From assembly GCF_008087665.1 (NCBI RefSeq), contig NZ_CP042912.1:2666001-2730000 (forward strand): DNA of 64,000 nucleotides. The letters run 5' to 3'. This stretch comes from Mariniblastus fucicola. GTDB lineage: Bacteria; Planctomycetota; Planctomycetia; Pirellulales; Pirellulaceae. Made by a program: the position numbers and the translations under genes. The notes under the pieces were generated by a model, which was not told the origin of the DNA, did no database searches, and saw only the letters and a program-made list of their open reading frames with translations. Below are positions 27,705-37,158 of the stretch, piece after piece; positions within the stretch are counted from its first letter, which is position 1; every line of letters begins with the position of its first letter.

Positions 27705-28682
27705 TCAGTAACCATCTGAAAATTCGGCAAGTGTTTTGCCATCGGTCTGGTCAAATGAGTGTGCAAAAAAACCGTGCGGGCATGCACCGTAGATGACCAG
27801 TCTATTGTTGTCACCAATCTCGATGGTAGCCCAAGTTGTAGGGTCACCCAAATAAGAACCAATTGTGTTCCCGCTCGACCCACATACTGTTGACACCCAT
27901 TTGATATCTCCGGTCATCCTGTCGATGCAAGTCAAATCGAATGGACGGCCACCATTCCGATGAAACGCGACATAGAAGGATGAATCCGAAAATGCACCAG
28001 TAACGTGCCCAGAAATCTTCCCGGAATTGGTTCGGTGAGAATCAAACATTGATTTCGGCAGCAGAATTTCATCGCCTGCTGTTTTGTATTGAAATCCACC
28101 GCTTGTCTCAATGAATTGATCGCCAGCCGGACATTCAATCAGTGGCCAGCCATTTCTTTCATCCGTTAAGACCGTGTGATAGGGATCCACCTTAGGATCG
28201 CCCGAGTAAATGCTAAAGCGACTGTTTGCACCACAATTCATTACGACATCTCGCCACCACTTCGGAACCTGTGTTTGGAATCTGTTTTCCAGCGTTTTCA
28301 AAAACAACCGTGTCTTTTCCCGATCAGGTTTGTATGGCCGGTTTTCTCCATCAACGGGAATCGTTCGAACTGCGATTTCCCAAGCAGATTGAACGGCGAC
28401 AGAATCGTTTTCATGTTTCACCAATGTGTTCAAGACATCTTCCTTCGCAATTTCAAAAAACTTGCGGTACAGATCATGTTTGGCAAGAAATTTCGAATCA
28501 CCAAGCTCGTGGATATATCGTTCAATTTGGGCGCTAGGTTCTTCGTGCTCGTTGTTAGCAAGTGCCGAAACGTCCTGAAGTGTAGATTCCGCAGTTGAAT
28601 CCGAGGTTTGTTGATTTGTGCAACCAGCCAGCGCCAGAATCAGAATCAAGCAAATGAATGGTCGAATCGACATATGAATCAT
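27705..28682 (-). CDS. Large cassette lipoprotein, WD/PQQ-like C-terminus
   Basis: 325 aa from the ATG at 28682 (another ATG lies three codons on). Lipobox LALAGC. A helical N-terminal region (QIERYIHELGDSKFLAKHD) is followed by a beta-rich region with FDLTCIDRMTGDIKWVSTV, which resembles a blade of PQQ- or WD-type propellers. Extracytoplasmic. Exact function unknown. Confidence 0.78.
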   Translation of the reverse strand: MIHMSIRPFICLILILALAGCTNQQTSDSTAESTLQDVSALANNEHEEPSAQIERYIHELGDSKFLAKHDLYRKFFEIAKEDVLNTLVKHENDSVAVQSAWEIAVRTIPVDGENRPYKPDREKTRLFLKTLENRFQTQVPKWWRDVVMNCGANSRFSIYSGDPKVDPYHTVLTDERNGWPLIECPAGDQFIETSGGFQYKTAGDEILLPKSMFDSHRTNSGKISGHVTGAFSDSSFYVAFHRNGGRPFDLTCIDRMTGDIKWVSTVCGSSGNTIGSYLGDPTTWATIEIGDNNRLVIYGACPHGFFAHSFDQTDGKTLAEFSDGY

Positions 28683-28693
28683 GAGGCTTAGCG

Positions 28694-28832
28694 ACATAAC
28701 GCCCGCGTTAACCGAGGCGTCGAAAGGTGTAAATTTGTGAAAATAGGAGTCGGATACAATGGGAGCCTGCGACCATCCGGCGACTGGCTCGCCCTATCGC
28801 TGTGGACGCTTCGGTTCAACGCATTGTTATCC
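28694..28832 (-). repeat. attC site, type 2
   Basis: Left core ACATAAC, a strong deviation from GGATAAC. The rest is intact. Confidence 0.87.
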
Positions 28833-28900
28833 CGCAGTCGATCCAGGAGGCGCAGACATTTTATCGACTCGAAACAACGAAGTCGAGCATGTCCTCGTGG

Positions 28901-29206
28901 TCAAAAATTGGCGGATTCGACTTTGCCACCCTTGAAGTACACGTGAAGCATGTCGCTGCAACCATGAACGCTGTAGTGCCAAGCGTTGTGCCTGTCAATC
29001 TGATGAGGTTCGCCAAGTATTTCCACCACTTCAGACTTCGTCATTCCTGTGTCCACGCTAAGTGCAGCAGAGGAAGATACGGCTGTCACGTTGTGTGCAA
29101 TGACAGCAATGGCCAGGAAACTAAAAATTGACAAGAAGACTGCCCCGCAAAACATTGTGAAACGACGAAGTTCGTCCCTAACTGAGTTCCGCTGCGTCAT
29201 GTTCAA
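28901..29206 (-). CDS. BamE/SmpA-like domain protein with N-terminal anchor
   Basis: 101 aa. TM at about 17-40, then DTGMTKSEVVEILGEPHQID and MLHVYFKGGKV, the same domain as in the cassette at 17,316-17,615. N-termini differ. Function unknown. Confidence 0.77.
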   Translation of the reverse strand: MNMTQRNSVRDELRRFTMFCGAVFLSIFSFLAIAVIAHNVTAVSSSAALSVDTGMTKSEVVEILGEPHQIDRHNAWHYSVHGCSDMLHVYFKGGKVESANF

Positions 29207-29234
29207 CGTAGTCCGATCACTCTAGGATTATGCG

Positions 29235-29326
29235 GGATAACGTCCGTGATCACCGAGCCGGGACGAGTGATTCACCACTTCTAAACCACGCGCAAGACCG
29301 GCTTCGCGTGCATCACATTGTTATCC
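29235..29326 (-). repeat. attC site, type 5 (short)
   Basis: 92 bp, standard cores. Confidence 0.88.
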
Positions 29327-29782
29327 GGCGTTTGGTGGATTGAGGCCAGCTCTCACAAAAAAGCATCCGGCCATCCATGATAACAATGCTGCAAGCAAAA
29401 ACAAAGTTGTTGTGCCATCGAACGCCTGTGGATTTGGCTGATCGCCGTCCCATCCAAACATATGTCGAGCAGTTTCCACTAGGCAATCTGGATGCGGAAA
29501 TTCACGTGGATAAGTCATATCCGCAAAGGCAAAGCAGCGCATGAGACACCAAATTGCAGTGACCGAGACTAGGGCAAAAGTAAACGCGATAGTCCACGCA
29601 ATTGATTTTCGCAAGGGAACCGAGTGAATTGGTATGACGATTGAAAATATTAGCATGCCAAGTGCGGTAAAGATCCCAGCCAAGTCAAAAACTAGGTATC
29701 GGACTAGCTGGTGACGAAAACAGATAACCAACGCGATCACCCCGACCAAAGCGAACATCGAACGGAGAGAAATTCGATTCAT
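29321..29782 (-). CDS. Multi-TM cassette protein
   Basis: 153 aa from the ATG at 29782. Hydrophobic segments at about 7-24, 30-50, 55-80 and 125-145. A loop FADMTYPREFPHPDCLVETA lies outside or inside the membrane. The stop is provided by attC. Confidence 0.73.
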   Translation of the reverse strand: MNRISLRSMFALVGVIALVICFRHQLVRYLVFDLAGIFTALGMLIFSIVIPIHSVPLRKSIAWTIAFTFALVSVTAIWCLMRCFAFADMTYPREFPHPDCLVETARHMFGWDGDQPNPQAFDGTTTLFLLAALLSWMAGCFFVRAGLNPPNAG

Positions 29783-29793
29783 GTGTTTGAGCC

Positions 29794-29933
29794 GGATAAC
29801 GCCCACGTTAACCGAGGCGTGTGAAAGTGTTGAAGTTGTGAAAACGGAGGAGGATACAATGGTAGCGAAGCGGACATCCGACGACCAACCAACCCTAACG
29901 AAATGGACGCTTCGGTTCAACGCTTTGTTATCC
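29794..29933 (-). repeat. attC site, type 2b
   Basis: Standard cores; altered centre with TAGCGAAGCGGACATCC. Confidence 0.9.
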
Positions 29934-31229
29934 AGACTGCAGAAGTAACGACTTCACTTCAGGATCTGTCGTTAATTCGTAAGGAAATTGCTTGTCCTTG
30001 TTTCTTGTCTGCTCGCAACCATGCCTTAAGAGGTAGCGAATTGCAGATTTTGAGTTAGCCTTTGCGGCTATATGAAGGGGCGTATTTCCGGCGTCGTCGA
30101 CCGCCCGGAGATTTGCCCCGTTTTTTCTCAGAACGACTAACATCTCGGAAGGATCCGAGTCACCGCCAACTACATAAAGTATCGCACGATCAAGGAACTT
30201 TGGTTTTGCACGTAAGGCATCTCCATATTTATTATTCCCCAAGAGCGCCTTGAGATTGTCCAATCGCCCGAACTGAATGGCTACGTCGAATGCCATTTGG
30301 TCAAAATTTGTTCCACTCAGAACATCACGAGTGCTTACGAAAATAGGAACGCCAGCGTCTATCAAGTATTTGATTGACTCGGGGTGGCCATAAGCAGCCG
30401 CAAAATGCAGTGCCGTTGCCTCATCACCGATGTCTCCACGCCCGGATGGACTTGTTATCCGCGTTTCCAGATCAGCCCCATTTTCAATCAACAGCCTCAC
30501 GATTTCCGGATGCGGCAATGCGGATATGATTATCGGCTCCCCTTGGCCGCGTTCGAAGTCATTTACTTTTGCCCTGTATTTATTCACAAGTAGTTTGCAT
30601 ATTTCAAGTTGCCCCCAAGCGGCGGCCTCCCTGAGTGGTGTTCGGCCATATGCGTTTCCATCTGCTTTGGATGGTGTCTGCATCAACATGCGCGAAACTT
30701 GGTCTGAATGGCCGAGTCGAATGGCCGAGACCAAATCGATGTTTTCACCCATGAAATCAACATATAACCCGACTAATGTTTCCAGGTGCTCAATGTCCTT
30801 TTTTACATCTGGGACGTCCTCGTCAATGCTGCGAAGATGCCTGAGTTCGGCAATGGCTCTTTGAAGCGGTGTTTGACCGTGAGCCGAGCGTAGACCCATG
30901 TCGGGTTTCTTTTCTAGAATGAGTTCAGCAATTCCAGGATTTGTTGTTAAGTGCAAAGGCGTGAATTTGTTATAGGCTTCGGCGTTAACGTCGGCACCGT
31001 TTTCAAGGAGCCAAGAAACCACATCGACGTACCCAAATCGAGCAGCAATATGCAGTGGAGTACGCTTGTCGCCATCTAAGCGATGGATCCAGGAAGGATC
31101 CTCTTTCATCTTCAGAAGAGCGATCTTAGCGTTTGCCTTATCCCCAGTCCAAAGCAAGGTATGCGGCGACTGGGCGCTACAGGTAGCATTGACAAAAAAC
31201 GCAAAAAGCAAAAATGGAATTCGAATCAT
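29928..31229 (-). CDS. Secreted ankyrin-repeat protein
   Basis: 433 aa with a signal peptide (MIRIPFLLFAFFVNATCSAQ). At least six ankyrin repeats are visible, e.g. RTPLHIAARFGYVDVVSWLL, GRTPLREAAAWGQLEICKLL, ATALHFAAAYGHPESIKYLI and NTPLHIAAKANSKSAIRYLL. Ankyrin stacks bind proteins; here it would act outside the cytoplasm. The stop codon is formed by attC. Confidence 0.9.
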   Translation of the reverse strand: MIRIPFLLFAFFVNATCSAQSPHTLLWTGDKANAKIALLKMKEDPSWIHRLDGDKRTPLHIAARFGYVDVVSWLLENGADVNAEAYNKFTPLHLTTNPGIAELILEKKPDMGLRSAHGQTPLQRAIAELRHLRSIDEDVPDVKKDIEHLETLVGLYVDFMGENIDLVSAIRLGHSDQVSRMLMQTPSKADGNAYGRTPLREAAAWGQLEICKLLVNKYRAKVNDFERGQGEPIIISALPHPEIVRLLIENGADLETRITSPSGRGDIGDEATALHFAAAYGHPESIKYLIDAGVPIFVSTRDVLSGTNFDQMAFDVAIQFGRLDNLKALLGNNKYGDALRAKPKFLDRAILYVVGGDSDPSEMLVVLRKNGANLRAVDDAGNTPLHIAAKANSKSAIRYLLRHGCEQTRNKDKQFPYELTTDPEVKSLLLQSG

Positions 31230-31269
31230 TTACTGAAACTTGCGATGGTGATTTAGTGTTGATCAGTCT

Positions 31270-31408
31270 GGATAACGTCCGCGTTAACCGAGCGGACCAA
31301 GTAATGTGAATTAGTGAAACTGGAGCCGGATACAATGGGAGCCTGCGACCATCCGGCGACAAACCAACCACGCAGCCATCTCCGCTTCGGTTCAACGCAT
31401 TGTTATCC
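31270..31408 (-). repeat. attC site, type 1
   Basis: Standard cores; GCCGGATA compensates the right arm ATCCGGCGAC. Confidence 0.92.
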
Positions 31409-31737
31409 AACGCGCCGGATGAATCGCTTCCGATATTCTAGCGACTCTGCCAATCGAAGTCGAGTTTGTCTCGATCCTGACGACAGCATGCGCAGTCGCC
31501 TGAATTGCGTTCTCGCTTCAATAGAATGCCGATCGATGTGACGAACTCCAGTGACGCGGTAATTTCGTCAGCGTGATTGCTGTGTCGAAAAAGCCTGATC
31601 GTGGACATTGAGCGTTCCGAACTGCCGACGATCTGGACGTGACCGGCAAGCCGACTGCAATATCAGCATGTCAGACTGCATTTCCGAGTCCGTTGACCGC
31701 CTGTGCGAGTATGTCAGCCGCGCACTCCAACTACGTT
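31409..31737 (-). other. Non-coding cassette, unique (family D)
   Basis: 329 bp with the conserved tail (TTCTAGCGAC, then CGAAGTCGAG) beside attC. The rest does not match families A-C closely. No convincing open frame. Confidence 0.65.
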
Positions 31738-31876
31738 GGATAACGTCCGCGTTAACCGAGCGGACCAAGAAATGTAAATTGGTGAAACTGGAGTCGGATA
31801 TAATGGGAGTCTGCGACCATCCGGCGACAAACCAACCACGAAGCCATCTCCGCTTCGGTTCAACGCATTGTTATCC
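31738..31876 (-). repeat. attC site, type 1
   Basis: Standard cores; 139 bp. Confidence 0.92.
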
Positions 31877-32147
31877 GCGTGTCCGGCACCAGCGTTCCTT
31901 AATTCTAGCGACCTGCCCCGGCGAAGTCGAGCACGTCGTCCGCATGATTCGAGCATGTTAATTGCACGTCAGAGCGAGTTTGCGGATGAATGACGCCTTC
32001 GATCGGATTGACTTTGCCAATGCGTGCTGCCTTTGCGCCTGCATTCGCCCAGTTCTCGAATATGTCCGCGCAAAGGCTGCATGTCATCACGCTGCCAACT
32101 GCATTCTCTCGCATGCCACGAGCATATCGGCGCAAGATAGTTCCGCT
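31877..32147 (-). repeat. Non-coding cassette, family A (subgroup A1)
   Basis: 271 bp. Nearly identical (a few substitutions) to the copy at 46,232, 14 kb away. Confidence 0.8.
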
Positions 32148-32287
32148 GGATAACGCCCGCGTTAACCGAGGCGTCGAAAAGGTTTAAATTCGTGAAAATA
32201 GGAGTCGGATACAATGGGAGCCTGCGACCATCCGGCGACTGGCCAACCCCAACGCAATGGACGCTTCGGTTCAACGCATTGTTATCC
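32148..32287 (-). repeat. attC site, type 2
   Basis: Standard cores; 140 bp. Confidence 0.92.
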
Positions 32288-32387
32288 AACACGCCGAGTA
32301 ATGCGGTCTCCACATCCTAGCAAATCAACCCATCGAAGTCGAGCATGTCCAAACGCGTGACTCGTCGACACAGCATGTTCGCTGAGA

Positions 32388-32645
32388 TCAATCGAACAGG
32401 TGCCACATCCCAGCATGTACAAAAAAGCCGAGGCCAAGAAAGATGACAGCAGCGACTACGCCACCGAGAAAGTAGCCGCAAATCGGAAACACGATCACCC
32501 AACCAAGGAACCAAAAGCCAAGAAATCGGTTGGCTTCGCGCTGCTCCCGCCTTTCCAATTCGTCTTCGTCGCTTGGTAAATTCACGGTTTGATTACCATC
32601 AATACAAAAGAGTCTGAGCTGTATAGCCTGTAGCTGTCCGCGCAC
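32388..32645 (-). CDS. Small two-TM cassette protein
   Basis: 85 aa from a GTG at 32645; no ATG is available near the attC. Charged middle (DEDELERREQREANRF), then two hydrophobic segments (GFWFLGWVIVFPICGYFLGG, AAVIFLGLGFFVHAG). Confidence 0.62.
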   Translation of the reverse strand: MRGQLQAIQLRLFCIDGNQTVNLPSDEDELERREQREANRFLGFWFLGWVIVFPICGYFLGGVVAAVIFLGLGFFVHAGMWHLFD

Positions 32646-32658
32646 TCCAACCCAAGTT

Positions 32659-32796
32659 GGATAACGTACGCGTTAACCGAGCGGACCTGAAAATGGAAGT
32701 TAGTGAAACTGGAGTCGGATATAATGGGAGGAACGACCATCCGGCGACTGGCCAACCACGAAGGCCTATCCGCTTCGGTTCAACGCTTTGTTATCC
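32659..32796 (-). repeat. attC site, type 1
   Basis: Standard cores; spacer GTACGC. Confidence 0.91.
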
Positions 32797-32837
32797 GGCG
32801 ATCAATCAGCCATTGTAGGCAATTCTGACGGCCAATT

Positions 32838-33230
32838 TTATCGGAGTCCAGGATTCCAGCTGGACGAAATAGCCCAGATTGCCATTATTGCCGAAGTTCC
32901 AGTAGTGCAGCACATTAATTGCCATAGGGAGAATCCGTTTCGACTAGCCGTTTTTTTCTGGCAAGCCAAGATCGTGAAACAGACTATGGCACATGTGGAG
33001 GCCGCGAAAAGCAGTCGTGGTAAATAAACATTCAGATCTATGCCCATTCGACGATTCATGGGGGCAGAAACAAGGCCTGAGACAATCAAGGTAATCGCCA
33101 AAGTTATCAATGCCCCTTTGCGGCTATTTAAGGCGTAACCGACAACCGCCATGCCGAGAAAGACTGGCAATAGTGTCCAGACAGAAAATATGAAATCTCT
33201 TGAGAGTGGTAATTCGCCAACCATGTCCAT
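32838..33230 (-). CDS. Multi-TM cassette protein
   Basis: 130 aa from the ATG at 33230 (33224 also possible). Hydrophobic segments at about 14-35, 40-60, 75-92 and 103-122. No motif recognised. Confidence 0.7.
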   Translation of the reverse strand: MDMVGELPLSRDFIFSVWTLLPVFLGMAVVGYALNSRKGALITLAITLIVSGLVSAPMNRRMGIDLNVYLPRLLFAASTCAIVCFTILACQKKTASRNGFSLWQLMCCTTGTSAIMAIWAISSSWNPGLR

Positions 33231-33259
33231 TTCGGCTATCGGGTAGAGGCGGCTATGCT

Positions 33260-33398
33260 GGACAACGCCCGCGTTAACCGAGCGGACCAAGTAATGTAAT
33301 CTAGTGAAAACGGAGTCGGATATAATGGGAGCTTGCGACCATCCGGCGACAGACCAACCGAAAAGGCCTCTCCGCTTCGGTTCAACGCTTTGTTATCC
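33260..33398 (-). repeat. attC site, type 1, degenerate core
   Basis: Left core GGACAAC instead of GGATAAC; the rest is intact. Confidence 0.87.
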
Positions 33399-33649
33399 GG
33401 CGAGTCGAGTCAGTCGCTCTCTATATCCTAGCAACTCTGCCAATCGAAGTCGAGAATGTCCGACCGCATCGAGCTTGCATGCCTTCTGCATGTCAGATTG
33501 AGTTTGGCGATCGAGGTACCCCCAGTCCCGTACGCTCTGCCAATGCTTGCTGACCTGAGTCCCGCAATTCCCGCATGTTGGTCGCGAAGGCCGCATTCGT
33601 CGCAAGCAAGTTGCATTTCACGAGTATGTCGGCGCGCGATAGTTCCGCA
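33399..33649 (-). repeat. Non-coding cassette, family B-like
   Basis: 251 bp. Ends match family B (GTCGGCGCGCGATAGTTCCG); the centre differs. Confidence 0.7.
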
Positions 33650-33790
33650 GGATAACGCCCGCGTTAACCGAGACGCGGGAGAAAGGTATGTAGTGAGTGG
33701 AGCGGATGATAAAATTGGCGTTAGCCAATCATCCGCGGAACGATGTTCGCACAGCGGAAAACGCGGCTTCGGTTCAACGCTTTGTTATCC
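33650..33790 (-). repeat. attC site, type 4b
   Basis: Standard cores; apical hairpin TTGGC-GTTA-GCCAA. Confidence 0.91.
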
Positions 33791-34399
33791 AGCGATCCTG
33801 CATTCGTGCGGAATGGAAAGCACAAATCCATAGTCGTACATGCCCCACCAGTATCCTCGCCATTGCCCACATTTAACAGGATGCCATGCATTATTGACAT
33901 ACCGTTTCTCCACCATTCCTGAATCGGAAATAAATTGCAAGCAGCCTGGTGGATTCCCAGAGTATACATCAATTGATTGATCTGTGCGGTAATGTGGCTG
34001 ATAGATAGGCGGACGACGTCCCCCCACGGATTGCCAAAAGGCATCGAATTGCCTCACAAGTTTTATCGAGTATTGCAATGTTCCCGTGGGAGGAAGGATT
34101 TCGATTGGGCCAATAGCATCCGGTTCAACGATAAAATTCTCAATCTCTCGCAGCCAGTATTCGTCGATCACGCATAGCAATCCGCGGTCGAGCATATCAT
34201 CAATGGCCATCCGGTATTCTTCAACACCCAGTGCACGCGGACACGTGTCACGAGCCCAGTTTCTCGATCTGTGTGCGGCTTCAGAGGCAGGGCGAGCGCC
34301 TTCGAACTTGAGGTATGAGACAACTGTTTCGTGAGCCTCGCCAAAATCAAGTTGTTGCATCAAGGATGCCCAACGTGCGCCTGAATGTTTGAACGGCAT
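33785..34399 (-). CDS. Cassette protein, unknown function
   Basis: 204 aa, soluble, no signal peptide. The N-terminal half is helical (ASEAAHRSRNWARDTCPRAL, then MAIDDMLDRGLLCVIDEYWL). The C-terminal half is rich in Tyr/Trp/Gly (YQPHYRTDQSIDVYSG, GQWRGYWWGMYDYG). Family not recognised. The TAA stop comes from attC. Confidence 0.76.
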   Translation of the reverse strand: MPFKHSGARWASLMQQLDFGEAHETVVSYLKFEGARPASEAAHRSRNWARDTCPRALGVEEYRMAIDDMLDRGLLCVIDEYWLREIENFIVEPDAIGPIEILPPTGTLQYSIKLVRQFDAFWQSVGGRRPPIYQPHYRTDQSIDVYSGNPPGCLQFISDSGMVEKRYVNNAWHPVKCGQWRGYWWGMYDYGFVLSIPHECRIAG

Positions 34400-34422
34400 G
34401 ATTTATTGCTTGCGCCCAAGCT

Positions 34423-34563
34423 GGATAACGCCCGCGTTAACCGAGACGCGGGTAAAAGGTATGTAGTGAGTGGAGCGGATGATAAAATTGGCGTTAGCCA
34501 GTCATCCGCGGAACGATGTTCGCACGGCGGAAAACGCGGCTTCGGTTCAACGCTTTGTTATCC
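34423..34563 (-). repeat. attC site, type 4b
   Basis: Standard cores. One mismatch in the central stem (CCAGTCATCC). Confidence 0.9.
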
Positions 34564-34646
34564 AGCAGCCGAATGACAGATTGTCAATTCTATCGGCTTG
34601 AATGAACGAGGTCGAGAATATTTACATTGGTTGTCTCGGAAAAACG

Positions 34647-35066
34647 TCAATCAAGTGACTCACGTTCAATCTCAATTCGAAGGCGTTCTGCCTTTAATTT
34701 CAGTTGTTCACTCTTGGATCGTGACATTGCAACTGGGGCTTTTTCCAACAATTCTGCAGCTCGAATCAATGCGTCGTGATGTTTCAGCCATTTGTCGTAT
34801 AGTTTTCGGCGATCGTCATTGTTCTTTGCATATTCGATTTGCACCCGAATAAGCTCAATCTTTGGTGCAGCAAGATCGACAGCCGATATTGCACCGCGCG
34901 CGAAAAGCTCGTCGTAAATTCCTGCGCGCTCTTGCAACAGCATAACTCTTTTGGCTTTCAAGACCGCGATATCCCTTTGCTCTCCCCACAAATCACCAAG
35001 CTGGGCTGCACAAAAGCCTGCGAGCACACAGAGAACCATAGAGAGAATAGAAGCATGTCGAGTCAT
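34647..35066 (-). CDS. Cassette protein with signal/TM and coiled coil
   Basis: 139 aa from the ATG at 35066. An N-terminal hydrophobic segment (ILSMVLCVLAGFCAAQLG) is followed by about 110 residues of charged helix (VQIEYAKNNDDRRKLYDKWL, SKSEQLKLKAERLRIEIERE), probably a coiled coil. Likely exported or anchored. Confidence 0.74.
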   Translation of the reverse strand: MTRHASILSMVLCVLAGFCAAQLGDLWGEQRDIAVLKAKRVMLLQERAGIYDELFARGAISAVDLAAPKIELIRVQIEYAKNNDDRRKLYDKWLKHHDALIRAAELLEKAPVAMSRSKSEQLKLKAERLRIEIERESLD

Positions 35067-35080
35067 GAATTTCCCTGGCT

Positions 35081-35221
35081 GGATAACGCCCGCGTTAACC
35101 GAGGCGTCGAAACGTGTTGAAGTTGTGAAAATTGGAGTCGGATACAATGGGAGCCCGCGACCATCCGACGACTGGCCAAACCCTAACGCAATGGACGCTT
35201 CGGTTCAACGCTTTGTTATCC
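35081..35221 (-). repeat. attC site, type 2
   Basis: Standard cores; 141 bp. Confidence 0.92.
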
Positions 35222-35234
35222 AGACGATCCGCCA

Positions 35235-35744
35235 TTACGGTCCCCATTGTATCTCATTTTCCTCAAGCAATGCAGCTTCTAAGAATTTTCGCAAGGATTT
35301 GTGTTGTTCGCTGTCTGTGTCGTGCAGTTCTGGAAACAGACCGTCATTTTCGTCAGGGAGGAAATCGACCGCAAATGCAAAAAAATCATCCGGTGTTTTG
35401 CATTCAAGAAGTTTCATGGATTCGTTCGCCAGACGGATGGCAGACCAAGCGTCGTCAGTCACAGCATCGATTCGATCATGGTAACGCCACGTGTTTTGGA
35501 TGCAACCGAACAGTTCGGACTTGAAATACAACTTCAATTCTGATGGAGAGGCGTCTCGATATGCACGAGCAGCATGAATGCTTGTCCACGTCTGAGAGAA
35601 CCGGCCCGCGCCAAATGTGTTTCTGTCTAGAACTTCCTCAGCCCTGCGGAAATGGATGGTCCGGTCAGCCATCCAACCTGTGGCCAACACAACAATGGTT
35701 AACATTAGGAGCAATGTCGAAAGATTGAACCGTCGAGTCTGCAA
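35235..35744 (-). CDS. Membrane-anchored cassette protein
   Basis: 169 aa. RRFNLSTLLLMLTIVVLATG is an N-terminal anchor of the planctomycete type. The remainder is helical and acidic near the end (DFLPDENDGLFPELHDTDSE). Unknown family. Confidence 0.74.
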   Translation of the reverse strand: MQTRRFNLSTLLLMLTIVVLATGWMADRTIHFRRAEEVLDRNTFGAGRFSQTWTSIHAARAYRDASPSELKLYFKSELFGCIQNTWRYHDRIDAVTDDAWSAIRLANESMKLLECKTPDDFFAFAVDFLPDENDGLFPELHDTDSEQHKSLRKFLEAALLEENEIQWGP

Positions 35745-35766
35745 CGTATTGAGAGAGCCTCAGTCT

Positions 35767-35905
35767 GGATAACGTCCGCGTTAACCGAGCGGACCTGAAA
35801 ACGTAAATTAGTGAAAATGGAGTCGGATACAATGGGAGCCTGCGACCATCCGGCGACAAACCAACCACGAAGCCATCTCCGCTTCGGTTCAACGCATTGT
35901 TATCC
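35767..35905 (-). repeat. attC site, type 1
   Basis: Standard cores; 139 bp. Confidence 0.92.
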
Positions 35906-35983
35906 AACTTGCCGAGTGAATCGTACGCGATATTCTAGCGACTTAGCCAATCGAAGTCGAGCAAGTTGCCGTATAGGTTCTCG

Positions 35984-36442
35984 CTAGTTGACTCGGACAG
36001 CGTTTACCGACTCCCTTATCAAAAAGCCAATGCAAGCACCGATCAAAGAAAAGATAAATACAGCCGGAATCCCAAGAATTAGGCCAAGCGGAACCAATGG
36101 ATCAGGTTGCATCGCTGGAAGATGCAGCAAAAAGGCCCCGACGTAAACTCCAGCAGCTAGAGGAGCGAAGCATGAAAACCGCAGGTATCCCACAACAGCA
36201 GCAGGCATGGCCGTCCATATGAAATGCGCTGAAATGGTTGGGGAATAGAAATACTGCGGAGTGTTGAGCCATGCATTAAACAACCAGAACGCTGTGCCCC
36301 ATGCGGTTCCTACGATAAAAACGCCGAACCAAATGGGCATCCAACTGCGTTTACGCTCAGGCACTCCCGTCGAGCGTTGCTCCGACGATTTGGCTTCTGG
36401 GGTCGAGTACGGATTTACTTTGATTGGTCCGCCTGATAACAA
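35984..36442 (-). CDS. Multi-TM cassette protein, uncertain start
   Basis: About 152 aa if the TTG at 36442 is used. VNPYSTPEAKSSEQ near the start matches the MNPY-type planctomycete N-terminus, but the expected Met codon reads GTA, so the original start may be mutated. About four hydrophobic segments follow (MPIWFGVFIVGTAWGTAFWL, then FIFSLIGACIGFLI). Confidence 0.6.
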   Translation of the reverse strand: MLSGGPIKVNPYSTPEAKSSEQRSTGVPERKRSWMPIWFGVFIVGTAWGTAFWLFNAWLNTPQYFYSPTISAHFIWTAMPAAVVGYLRFSCFAPLAAGVYVGAFLLHLPAMQPDPLVPLGLILGIPAVFIFSLIGACIGFLIRESVNAVRVN

Positions 36443-36447
36443 TTGTT

Positions 36448-36588
36448 GGATAACGCCCGCGTTAACCGAGACGCGGGAGAAAGGTATGTAGTGAGTGGAG
36501 CGGATGATAAAATTGGCGTCAGCCAATCATCCGCGGAACGATGTTGGCACAGCGGAAAACGCGGCTTCGGTTCAACGCTTTGTTATCC
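36448..36588 (-). repeat. attC site, type 4b
   Basis: Standard cores; apical hairpin TTGGC-GTCA-GCCAA. Confidence 0.91.
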
Positions 36589-36686
36589 AGCTCGCCGATT
36601 GATCTGCTGTCGATATCCTAGCAAATCAACCCGTCGCAGTCGAGCTAGTACCGCTATGACTAGCCTCCAGCATCGGATCTTGAAAC

Positions 36687-36869
36687 TCAATTTGTTTCCC
36701 TCCACCGTTTCGGTCCTACAAAAATCAGTGCACCGAAAATAATGAGCAGTGCCAGGCAAATAGCAGAGATTCCAAGCAGATAGATTCCATAGTCGCGTGG
36801 AATGACAATAGACAGGACGGTGGAAGCGAGAAATACAGTGGTTAGGGTTTGTGTGATCTTGTAAAGCAT
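36687..36869 (-). CDS. Very small two-TM cassette protein
   Basis: 60 aa; two hydrophobic segments (TVFLASTVLSIVIP, YLLGISAICLALLIIFGALI) and a basic tail (GPKRWRETN). The only frame of note in this cassette. Confidence 0.58.
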   Translation of the reverse strand: MLYKITQTLTTVFLASTVLSIVIPRDYGIYLLGISAICLALLIIFGALIFVGPKRWRETN

Positions 36870-36930
36870 GTGCCGAGCGCCTAGGGCTGCTTGTGGGGCT
36901 CCCTGATTGATTGATTTTCCAACCTAAGCT

Positions 36931-37068
36931 GGATAACGTCCGCGTTAACCGAGCGGACCTGAAAATGTGAATTAGTGAAACTGGAGTCGGATACAATGGG
37001 AGGTACGACCATCCGGCGACAAACCAACCACGAAGACCTCTCCGCTTCGGTTCAACGATTTGTTATCC
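36931..37068 (-). repeat. attC site, type 1
   Basis: Right arm GTTCAACGATTTG has A for C in the spacer. Confidence 0.91.
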
Positions 37069-37158
37069 AGCAGTCAACCGTAACACTCCCCAATTTTAAA
37101 GACATTGTCGTTGGAAGTCGAGCACTTGGATGCATCCGTTGTACGGCTGATTCGCAGA

